Made by a program: the position numbers and the translations under genes. 37,053 nt of DNA. Source: an uncultured Bacteroidales bacterium (GTDB lineage Bacteria > Bacteroidota > Bacteroidia > Bacteroidales > Bacteroidaceae). Below, in pieces: positions 8,535 through 15,036 of the stretch. The stretch is from NCBI GenBank assembly GCA_902802265.1, contig CADCLN010000032.1, positions 18,400-55,452 on the forward strand. The letters run 5' to 3'. Each line of letters starts with the position of its first letter. Position 1 is the first letter of the stretch. The notes beneath the pieces were generated by a model. It saw nothing but the letters and a program-made list of their open reading frames with translations. It was not told the origin of the DNA and ran no database searches.

Positions 8535-8555
8535 ATGGTAAATGGTAAATGGTAA
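8535..8555 (+). repeat. ATGGTAA heptamer repeat carrying three ATGs
   Basis: Three perfect ATGGTAA units put an ATG in each of the three reading frames (8535, 8542, 8549). The first two open frames of 6 and 5 codons that end in TAA; only the third continues into carA. Confidence 0.8.
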
Positions 8556-11434
8556 ATAATAATCGAGAAGCAAAATTAATACTGGATAACGGCACGGTGC
8601 TGAGTGGATGGTCATTCGGCGCGGAACGGAATGCCGTGGGCGAAGTGGTGTTCAATACGGCTATGACCGGCTATCCTGAAAGTTTGACCGATCCAAGCTA
8701 TGCAGGGCAAATTCTGGTGGCAACGTACCCGCTGATTGGGAATTATGGCGTACCTGATACAGGAGGCAAACCTTACCCCAGATTCATGGAGAGTGAACGC
8801 ATCCATGTGAAGGGGCTTGTCGTGGCTAATTATAGCGAGAGGTACAGCCACTGGAATGCGAAGGAGTCTCTCTCGGAGTGGCTGAAGCGAGAGGGTGTTC
8901 CTGCCATTACTGGCATCGATACAAGACGGTTGACCAAGTTGCTGAGGGAGCACGGGGTGATGAGCGGACGCGTGGTTGTGGAGGGGTGTGACAGCTGCGG
9001 GGCAGCGGAGGATTACGATGCTGTGGGATGGGTGGAGCAGGTGAGCTGCAAGGATGTCATCACCTATAAACCGAATGGGCTCGGTGCAAACGGGAAGGCA
9101 GCGAACAGCCGTTGCAGGAGGGTTGTCCTTGTTGACTGCGGCGTCAAGGCGAATATCATACGTTGTCTGCTGCAACGGGGAGTCGAGGTGGTGCGTGTGC
9201 CTTGGGATTATGATTTCAACCAGATGGACTTCGACGGTTTGTTTCTGACGAATGGCCCAGGTAATCCGGAGCAATGCAGCAAGACGGTGGATCATATTCG
9301 CACGTTTCTTCACCAGAAGGATGTGCGTCCCGTCATGGGCATCTGTCTGGGCAACCAGCTTTTGGCTCGTGCGGCAGGAGCAAGGACGTATAAGCTGAAG
9401 TATGGTCATCGGAGCCACAATCAGCCCGTGCGGCGTGTGGGCACTTCGCAGTGTTTCATCACAAGCCAGAATCATGGTTATGCGGTGGATGTGACGACGT
9501 TGCCTCCCGACTGGGAACCGCTCTTCGTGAACATGAACGACGGCTCCAACGAGGGTATCCGCCACAAGACGAATCCTTGGTTCTCGGCTCAGTTCCATCC
9601 CGAAGCTTGTTCTGGTCCCATGGACACAGAATGGATGTTTGACGAGTTTGTGAGGACCCTCTCTAACTCCCCCTCTAGGGGGAGGACGGGGAGGACGGGA
9701 GGACGGGGAGGATTTTTGCAGGGTAATCTCCCCAAGAAGGTCCTCTTGCTGGGTTCGGGTGCCCTCAAGATTGGACAGGCTGGGGAGTTTGACTACAGTG
9801 GTGCACAGGCATTGAAGGCTCTGAAGGAGGAGGGCATTGAATCGATACTCATTAACCCCAACATCGCAACGGTGCAAACATCGAAGGGTGTGGCAGACAC
9901 GGTGTATTTCCAACCCGTAACACCTGAGTTTGTTGAACGAATCATTGAGAAGGAACGGCCAGACGGCATCCTGCTGGGTTTCGGCGGACAAACGGCGCTG
10001 AACTGTGGCGTAGCGCTTTACAAGAGGGGTGTTTTCGAGAAGTACGGCGTGAGGGTTCTTGGTACTCCCATTCAGGCTATCATCGACACTGAGGACCGCG
10101 ACATCTTTGTCAAGCGTCTTGACGAGATTGGTGTGAAGACCATCAGAAGCGAAGCGTGCAGCACACGGGAAGAGGTGGAAAGGGCAGCTCGGACGTTGGG
10201 TTTCCCTGTGATTTTGCGTGCTGCCTACGCTCTTGGTGGACTGGGGTCTGGCTTTTGCGACAATGAGAAGGAGTTGTCGGCACAGGCCGAGGAGGCGTTC
10301 TCGTTTTCACCACAGGTGCTTGTGGAGAAGTCGCTGAGGGGATGGAAGGAAATAGAGTATGAGGTGGTGCGTGACTGTTACGACAACTGCATCACGGTCT
10401 GCAACATGGAGAATTTCGACCCGCTCGGCATTCATACTGGCGAAAGCATCGTGGTGGCTCCCAGTCAGACGCTCAGCAATAGCGAATACTACAAGCTTCG
10501 TGACCTGGCCATCAAGATTGTCCGCCACATTGGTGTCGTTGGCGAATGTAATGTGCAATATGCCCTCGACCCAAATTCGGAGGATTATCGGGTCATTGAA
10601 GTCAATGCCCGCCTCTCGCGTTCCTCGGCACTGGCCTCGAAGGCAACAGGCTATCCGTTGGCTTTCGTGGCTGCCAAGCTCAGTCTGGGCTATGGTCTGT
10701 TTGAATTGAAGAACTCCATCACCAAGACCACCAGCGCTTTCTTCGAACCAGCCCTCGACTATGTCGTCTGCAAGATTCCTCGTTGGGACCTCTCGAAGTT
10801 TCATGGCGTAAGCCATCAGATCGGTTCAAGCATGAAGAGTGTGGGCGAGGTGATGGCTATCGGACGCACTTTTGAAGAAGCTTTGCAGAAGGGGTTACGC
10901 ATGATAGGTCAAGGAATGCATGGATTCGTGGACAATCACGAAGTTAAGTTTTCCGATGTACCCAAGGCTCTCCTTCATGCCACCGACATGCGCATCTTCG
11001 CCATAAGCAAGGCTTTGCAGATGGGCTATTCGGTAGAACAGATTCACCGCTGGACGATGATAGACCGATGGTTTCTGGAGAAGCTGAAGCACATTGTGGA
11101 GGTCAACGACCGCCTTCGGGAATTGTCTTTCCTGACAGCGTATGCTGAGTGTTATGATTACTCGGAGTTCCTGGAATTTCTTGAGGCACCGGAAGTCTGC
11201 GGGTTGCTGAGAGAGGCAAAGGTTTGCGGCTTTTCCGACTTCCAGATAGGCAGGGCACTCGCTCTGGGAACGGACACGAAACAAGGCATGAAGTGTGTTG
11301 ACATGGAACAGGCTGGATTGACTGTGCGCAAATGGAGGGAAGAACTGGGCATCGTGCCACTTGTGAACCAGATTGACACACTTGCGGCTGAATACCCTGC
11401 CTCCACTAATTATCTGTATTTGTCGTATTTGTAA
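8549..11434 (+). CDS. carA: Single-chain CarA fused to the N-terminal half of CarB (carbamoyl-phosphate synthetase)
   Basis: The product is 961 residues. Residues 1-368 are a complete CarA glutaminase subunit: Cys266 in GICLGNQ, and His350/Glu352 in QFHPEACSG. Residues 370-391 ([20 protein letters not shown] and onward) are encoded by a dispersed repeat and replace the expected carA stop and carB start. Residues 393-961 match the first half of CarB: the carboxyphosphate ATP-grasp domain (LLLGSGALKIGQAGEFDYSG, GGQTALNCG, ALGGLGSGF, NARLSRSSALASKATGYPLA) and the helical connection domain. It ends AAEYPASTNYLYLSYL, where full-length CarB (about 1,070 residues) would enter its second half. That half, which makes carbamoyl phosphate from carbamate and carries the allosteric domain, is absent from the window. 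The CarB part resembles eukaryotic CAD, as in other Bacteroidetes. A terminator follows directly. The second half may be encoded elsewhere, may have been deleted, or may not be needed. Confidence 0.9.
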   Translation: MVNNNREAKLILDNGTVLSGWSFGAERNAVGEVVFNTAMTGYPESLTDPSYAGQILVATYPLIGNYGVPDTGGKPYPRFMESERIHVKGLVVANYSERYSHWNAKESLSEWLKREGVPAITGIDTRRLTKLLREHGVMSGRVVVEGCDSCGAAEDYDAVGWVEQVSCKDVITYKPNGLGANGKAANSRCRRVVLVDCGVKANIIRCLLQRGVEVVRVPWDYDFNQMDFDGLFLTNGPGNPEQCSKTVDHIRTFLHQKDVRPVMGICLGNQLLARAAGARTYKLKYGHRSHNQPVRRVGTSQCFITSQNHGYAVDVTTLPPDWEPLFVNMNDGSNEGIRHKTNPWFSAQFHPEACSGPMDTEWMFDEFVRTLSNSPSRGRTGRTGGRGGFLQGNLPKKVLLLGSGALKIGQAGEFDYSGAQALKALKEEGIESILINPNIATVQTSKGVADTVYFQPVTPEFVERIIEKERPDGILLGFGGQTALNCGVALYKRGVFEKYGVRVLGTPIQAIIDTEDRDIFVKRLDEIGVKTIRSEACSTREEVERAARTLGFPVILRAAYALGGLGSGFCDNEKELSAQAEEAFSFSPQVLVEKSLRGWKEIEYEVVRDCYDNCITVCNMENFDPLGIHTGESIVVAPSQTLSNSEYYKLRDLAIKIVRHIGVVGECNVQYALDPNSEDYRVIEVNARLSRSSALASKATGYPLAFVAAKLSLGYGLFELKNSITKTTSAFFEPALDYVVCKIPRWDLSKFHGVSHQIGSSMKSVGEVMAIGRTFEEALQKGLRMIGQGMHGFVDNHEVKFSDVPKALLHATDMRIFAISKALQMGYSVEQIHRWTMIDRWFLEKLKHIVEVNDRLRELSFLTAYAECYDYSEFLEFLEAPEVCGLLREAKVCGFSDFQIGRALALGTDTKQGMKCVDMEQAGLTVRKWREELGIVPLVNQIDTLAAEYPASTNYLYLSYL
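9653..9712 (+). repeat. Dispersed hairpin repeat, copy 4, forming the CarA-CarB linker
   Basis: AGGACCCTCTCTAACTCCCC CTCTAGGGGG is followed by a short tandem of GGACGGGGA-like units (9, 8 and 9 bases). It is in frame with both CarA and CarB and encodes the same peptide core SNSPSRGR as the dapF copy. No ATG lies between the repeat and the CarB core; the only alternative start is a TTG at 9716. Confidence 0.9.
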
Positions 11435-11466
11435 AGTTTTACAGGATTTTTGTTTCTGTCAATAAC

Positions 11467-11506
11467 AAACGAAACGACCGCGGGGATGCAGTTGTTTCGT
11501 TTTTTT
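11467..11506 (+). terminator. Terminator after carAB fusion
   Basis: AAACGAAACGAC (11467-11478) pairs with GTTGTTTCGTTT (11491-11502), a 12-bp stem with one G-U pair, followed by a T-run. It ends the plus-strand transcript and faces the minus-strand lipoprotein gene, so it may act in both directions. Confidence 0.85.
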
Positions 11507-11527
11507 GCAGAAGTTGCAAGCACTTTT

Positions 11528-12151
11528 TTAGAGTCCAAGTCCTTTCTTTACTTGGTCGGCAGCGGCATCGATTTGTTCGGCTGCTTTGTCCTTGGCAGCT
11601 TGCTTGGCTTCTTCAGTCTTCTGCTTTACAGCTTCTTCGGCAGCAGCCTTGGCATTGTTGGCAGCTTCTTCTACTGCCTGATTGGCTGCATCGACTGCCT
11701 GGTTGGCTGCATCGACTGCCTGGTCTGCCTGCTGCTGGGCTGCATCCTGAATGGATTCGGCTGCTCCGCTCACTGCACTGCTCAGGTTTTCAACGACCTG
11801 TTCGGGAGAGATGGATGTGAGGGCTGAAACGGCTGTGGAGATGGCTGCGTTGTCGCCTGCTACTTCCTTGATTTTGTCGGCATTCTCTTTGAGGAATGTC
11901 TGTACCTTTGCAACGTACTCTTTGGCAACTTCGGGGTTGTTGTTGATAAATTCAGTAATCTTCTCCTTGATGGAAGCGAGGGTTTCCTGCAGTTTGTCAA
12001 CCTGAGCGGCATCGAGTTGTTCGGTGAGTGCGGTGATGGTGGCGTCGGCTGCTTCTGTAGCTTCAGCGTCGGTGCCCTGCTTGGCTGTGCCGTTGCAGGA
12101 TGCAAGACAGATGGCGATGACTGCTATCAGTGCGAATAAAATCTTTTTCAT
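11528..12151 (-). CDS. Ala-rich lipoprotein with predicted coiled-coil/helical body
   Basis: The product is 207 residues from ATG 12151; the longer in-frame start at 12307 is rejected because the signal peptide begins here. MKKILFALIAVIAICLASC is a lipoprotein signal with lipobox LASC and lipidated Cys19. The rest is Ala/Glu/Lys/Gln-rich and almost certainly helical. The region near residues 140-160 is repetitive (AVDAANQ units), matching a 21-base tandem repeat at about 11690-11730. I do not recognise a catalytic domain. By composition it resembles periplasmic, Lpp-like or apolipoprotein-like helical proteins anchored to the membrane, but no function can be assigned. It lies convergent with carAB and downstream of the GGGtGRT gene. 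Confidence 0.8.
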   Translation of the reverse strand: MKKILFALIAVIAICLASCNGTAKQGTDAEATEAADATITALTEQLDAAQVDKLQETLASIKEKITEFINNNPEVAKEYVAKVQTFLKENADKIKEVAGDNAAISTAVSALTSISPEQVVENLSSAVSGAAESIQDAAQQQADQAVDAANQAVDAANQAVEEAANNAKAAAEEAVKQKTEEAKQAAKDKAAEQIDAAADQVKKGLGL

Positions 12152-12200
12152 CGTGTTCTTTGTTTTTTTAGGTTGTTTTGTTTTTCTCTTATCTTTTAGT

Positions 12201-12233
12201 AGAGGGTTTGCCCATAAGCGGAGCAAACCCTCT
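12201..12233 (-). terminator. Hairpin between GGGtGRT gene and lipoprotein gene
   Basis: AGAGGGTTTGC (12201-12211) pairs perfectly with GCAAACCCTCT (12223-12233), an 11-bp stem. No clear U-tract follows on either strand, so termination or attenuation is uncertain. It could separate the two minus-strand transcripts. Confidence 0.45.
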
Positions 12234-12258
12234 TCCCTTATATATAAATAATGTGTAA

Positions 12259-13269
12259 TTATTTGTTTAGTGCAAGTGCTACGTTCACGGCGCAAGCTAC
12301 GGTGCAACCTACCATTGGGTTGTTGCCGATGCCGAGGAAGCCCATCATTTCTACGTGGGCTGGCACTGAGCTGGAGCCTGCGAACTGTGCGTCGGAGTGC
12401 ATACGTCCCAGTGTGTCGGTCATACCGTAGGAGGCTGGACCTGCTGCCATGTTGTCTGGGTGCAGGGTGCGACCTGTACCACCACCGCTGGCTACTGAGA
12501 AGTAGGGCTTGCCGGCGAGGACGCGCTCCTTCTTGTAAGTACCTGCAACGGGATGCTGGAAGCGTGTGGGGTTGGTGGAGTTGCCTGTTATGCTGACATC
12601 AACGTTCTCTTTCCAGAGGATGGCTACGCCTTCACGCACGTCGTCTGCACCGTAGCAGTTCACTTTGGCGCGTGGACCGTCGCTGTATGCCTTGGTCTTT
12701 ACGACTTTGAGTTCGCCCGTGAAGTAGTCGAACTGTGTCTGCACGTAGGTGAAGCCATTGATGCGGCTGATGATCATGGCAGCGTCTTTGCCCAGACCGT
12801 TGAGGATGCAGCGGAGTGGCTTTTTGCGTACCTTGTTTGCCATTTCAGCAATCTTGATGGCACCTTCGGCTGCTGCAAATGATTCGTGGCCTGCCAGGAA
12901 GGCGAAGCACTCTGTCTCTTCGCGGAGCAGACGTGCTGCGAGGTTTCCGTGACCGATACCTACCTTGCGGTCGTCAGCTACGGAGCCAGGGATGCAGAAT
13001 GCCTGCAGACCGATGCCGATGGCTTCGGCTGCGTCGGCAGCGTTCTTGCAGCCTTTCTTGATGGCGATGGCACTGCCCACAACGTAAGCCCACTTGGCGT
13101 TCTCGAAGCAGATGCGCTGTGTTTCTTCACAAGTCATGTATGGGTCGAGACCTGCTTTTTCGCAGATTTCGTTAGCCTCTTCGATAGAGGAAATGCCGTT
13201 CTCGTTCAAAGCAGCCAGAATCTGCTTCATGCGACGGTCCTGTGATTCAAATTTTACTTCGCGTATCAT
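12259..13269 (-). CDS. GGGtGRT family protein
   Basis: The product is 336 residues. It contains the family name motif GGGTGRT at 262-268, followed by HPDNMAAGPASYGMTD, the conserved C-terminal block of this uncharacterised family. It is soluble, with no signal peptide and many Gly and Cys residues (Cys47, Cys54, Cys74, Cys92, Cys121). The start is supported by a strong AAGGAGG 9 bases upstream, which overlaps the stop of the preceding scaffold gene. That implies translational coupling and a common complex or pathway. In known genomes GGGtGRT genes are found next to Fe-S scaffold-like genes, as here; the biochemical role is not established. The family call is firm, the function open. Confidence 0.9.
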   Translation of the reverse strand: MIREVKFESQDRRMKQILAALNENGISSIEEANEICEKAGLDPYMTCEETQRICFENAKWAYVVGSAIAIKKGCKNAADAAEAIGIGLQAFCIPGSVADDRKVGIGHGNLAARLLREETECFAFLAGHESFAAAEGAIKIAEMANKVRKKPLRCILNGLGKDAAMIISRINGFTYVQTQFDYFTGELKVVKTKAYSDGPRAKVNCYGADDVREGVAILWKENVDVSITGNSTNPTRFQHPVAGTYKKERVLAGKPYFSVASGGGTGRTLHPDNMAAGPASYGMTDTLGRMHSDAQFAGSSSVPAHVEMMGFLGIGNNPMVGCTVACAVNVALALNK

Positions 13270-13278
13270 AGTCTTTTT

Positions 13279-13285
13279 CCTCCTT
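13279..13285 (-). promoter_or_regulatory. Strong Shine-Dalgarno for the GGGtGRT gene
   Basis: The minus strand reads AAGGAGG, 9 bases before ATG 13269 and overlapping the upstream TAA. This is unusual in Bacteroidetes, where most genes lack such a site. Confidence 0.7.
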
Positions 13286-13985
13286 ATTCTTTACGTGGAT
13301 CAATTGATTTAACAACTCCCTGCTCTGGCTTTGTGCGGCCGTATGTGCCGGTTACGCTCTTCAGTGCTTCGTTGGCGTCCATGCCCTTCTTCACTGCTTC
13401 CATGAACTTGCCCATGTGTACGTACTCGTAGCCACAAACTTCGTTGTCCTCGTCGAGGAACATCTTGGTGATGTAGCCTTCGGTGAGCTGAAGGTAGCGA
13501 GTGCCCTTGAGCTTCGTGCCGTAGAGTGTACCGCACTGGCTGACAAGTCCCTTGCCGAGGTCTTCCAGGCCTGCACCGATGACGAGACCGCCCTCAGAGA
13601 AGGCTGACTGTGTACGGCCATAGACAATCTGGAGGAAGAGTTCGCGCATGGCGGTGTTGATGGCGTCGCAAACGAGGTCGGTGTTGAGGGCTTCCAGAAT
13701 AGTCTTGCCTGGAAGGATTTCACTCGCCATGGCAGCAGAGTGTGTCATGCCGGAGCAACCAATTGTCTCAACCAGACACTCTTCGATGATGCCTTCCTTC
13801 ACATTGAGCGAGAGCTTGCAGCAACCCTGCTGAGGTGCGCACCAGCCAATGCCGTGGGTCATGCCCGAAATGTCTTTGATTTCTTTTGCCTGAATCCACT
13901 TTCCTTCTTCGGGAATAGGGGCTGGTCCGTGGTTAGGACCTTTGGCAACGCAGCACATTTCCTGTACTTCTTTTGAATAAACCAT
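13284..13985 (-). CDS. IscU/NifU-like iron-sulfur cluster scaffold protein, GGGtGRT partner
   Basis: The product is 233 residues. The central part resembles the IscU/NifU-N fold: VETIGCSGMTHSAAMASEIL-PGKT parallels the IscU block around its second ligand Cys. Possible ligand Cys are Cys49 and Cys55/56 in GWCAPQQGCC, Cys77 in GCSGM, and Cys151 in SQCGTLYG. An extra Cys pair (Cys11/12) is near the start. It is about 100 residues longer than IscU, with an added C-terminal part (GYEYVHMGKFMEAVKKG). It is the first gene of the pair with GGGtGRT (13-14 bases between them). A role in Fe-S assembly is inferred from the fold; it lies apart from any isc, suf or nif genes here, so a dedicated client is possible. 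Confidence 0.8.
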   Translation of the reverse strand: MVYSKEVQEMCCVAKGPNHGPAPIPEEGKWIQAKEIKDISGMTHGIGWCAPQQGCCKLSLNVKEGIIEECLVETIGCSGMTHSAAMASEILPGKTILEALNTDLVCDAINTAMRELFLQIVYGRTQSAFSEGGLVIGAGLEDLGKGLVSQCGTLYGTKLKGTRYLQLTEGYITKMFLDEDNEVCGYEYVHMGKFMEAVKKGMDANEALKSVTGTYGRTKPEQGVVKSIDPRKE

Positions 13986-14021
13986 AATTTTAATACTGTT
14001 TTAAATGAATAATAATGATCG

Positions 14022-14091
14022 TAAAGTTACGAATGATTTCACTAAAACCACTGCCAAAATTCACCTTTTAGCAGTATTAGCCGCAAAGTTA
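14022..14091 (-). promoter_or_regulatory. Putative promoters for the scaffold-GGGtGRT operon
   Basis: The minus strand shows TAACTTTG at 14091-14084 and a weaker TAACTTTA at 14029-14022, upstream of ATG 13985. Either could be the -7 box. Confidence 0.45.
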
Positions 14092-14119
14092 CGTTAATCT
14101 GTGAAAATATAAAAGCATT

Positions 14120-14154
14120 TTTGAAGTTTTTTTTACAGGAAAGCCGTAACTTTG
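14120..14154 (+). promoter_or_regulatory. Putative promoter of the DUF3298-type lipoprotein gene
   Basis: TAACTTTG at 14147-14154 matches the -7 box, with a TTTG at 14120-14123. The 13986-14229 gap therefore holds divergent promoters and nothing else I recognise. Confidence 0.55.
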
Positions 14155-14229
14155 CAGCAGGAAAGCATTTCTGCCATACAGAACTGACATTTCCACAATA
14201 CATCTATCAACTTTTTCAATGTTTTTAGG

Positions 14230-15018
14230 ATGAAAAGAAAAACCTTTCAGACATTATTCATTATAGGCACATTTTTGCTGTCGGCTTGCAATGACACAGG
14301 CAAGTGGAACGGCATTGCTTTCAGCAAGGCAAGCGAGAACATCAAGATAAAGGCTTCGGAGATAAAGGAAGTGCCCACCGACAGTTATCTGCCCGAAGAG
14401 GAAATGGTCTTCGACGTGAGTGTGGACATGGATTTCATGGAGCCAAAGGACACCGAAGACTCAGTAGCCTGCGACCGGATTAACCGTTATCTCATCACAC
14501 AACTGCTGTCCCAACCCGAAGCCAGCACACAGCAGGAAGCCATCGAGAACTACATTAAGAAGAAGAAGGCGGAGTTCAAGGCTGAGGAATACATGATGAC
14601 GTGCTACGACCACATCACAGGCGAAGCCGCCTACGGCATCAAAGGGGTCATCAACTATACTTTCACGGAAGATTTCTTCGGAGGCGGTGCCCACCCCGTT
14701 CAGAACATTATCATCCGCCGTTTCAACACCACCACGGGCGACCCCATCGGCCTGTGGGACGTCTTTGTGGATTCTTGCTCCACGTCCCTGAAAAACCTTC
14801 TCACCGAGCGGCTGATGGATGCGATGTGTGTCAAAACCATTGACGACCTCAAGTCGTTAGGGTTCCTCGACATGGTTGACATGTTTGTTCCCGAAAATTT
14901 CCTGATGGAACCCGACACCCTCACCTTTTTCTTCAACCAGTACGAGATTGCTCCCTACGCCATGGGACAGACTACCCTCTCGTTCAGCTACGAAGAGCTG
15001 AAACCGTTTATGAGGTAA
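14230..15018 (+). CDS. Lipoprotein with DUF3298-like (RsiV-type) C-terminal domain
   Basis: The product is 262 residues. MKRKTFQTLFIIGTFLLSAC is a lipoprotein signal (lipobox LSAC, Cys20). The middle part has YGIKGVINYTFTEDFFGGGAHP, and the end is FFFNQYEIAPYAMGQTTLSF followed by SYEELKPFM. Both patterns are characteristic of DUF3298 domains, found in RsiV-type lysozyme-binding anti-sigma factors and in many Bacteroidetes lipoproteins. There is no transmembrane anti-sigma part, so it is more likely a stand-alone surface or periplasmic protein. It is monocistronic, between divergent promoters and the convergent glnN. Ligand unknown. Confidence 0.75.
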   Translation: MKRKTFQTLFIIGTFLLSACNDTGKWNGIAFSKASENIKIKASEIKEVPTDSYLPEEEMVFDVSVDMDFMEPKDTEDSVACDRINRYLITQLLSQPEASTQQEAIENYIKKKKAEFKAEEYMMTCYDHITGEAAYGIKGVINYTFTEDFFGGGAHPVQNIIIRRFNTTTGDPIGLWDVFVDSCSTSLKNLLTERLMDAMCVKTIDDLKSLGFLDMVDMFVPENFLMEPDTLTFFFNQYEIAPYAMGQTTLSFSYEELKPFMR

Positions 15019-15036
15019 AAGACCCTCCCCACTGCC

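Noticed and set aside
6489-8615. Very long minus-strand open frame (about 700 codons) opposite asnB
   Set aside because: It is antisense to a clear asnB with catalytic motifs, has no family signature, and runs through the intergenic repeats; it is a by-product of codon composition.
8612-9991. Minus-strand open frame of about 460 codons opposite carA
   Set aside because: Antisense shadow of CarA and the repeat linker; no motifs.
11434-11527. Remnant of the CarB second half after the stop (a simple frameshift)
   Set aside because: The 90 bases after the stop are a terminator and spacer before a convergent gene. No CarB second-half motifs such as the VLGSGVYRIG-like start are readable in any frame.
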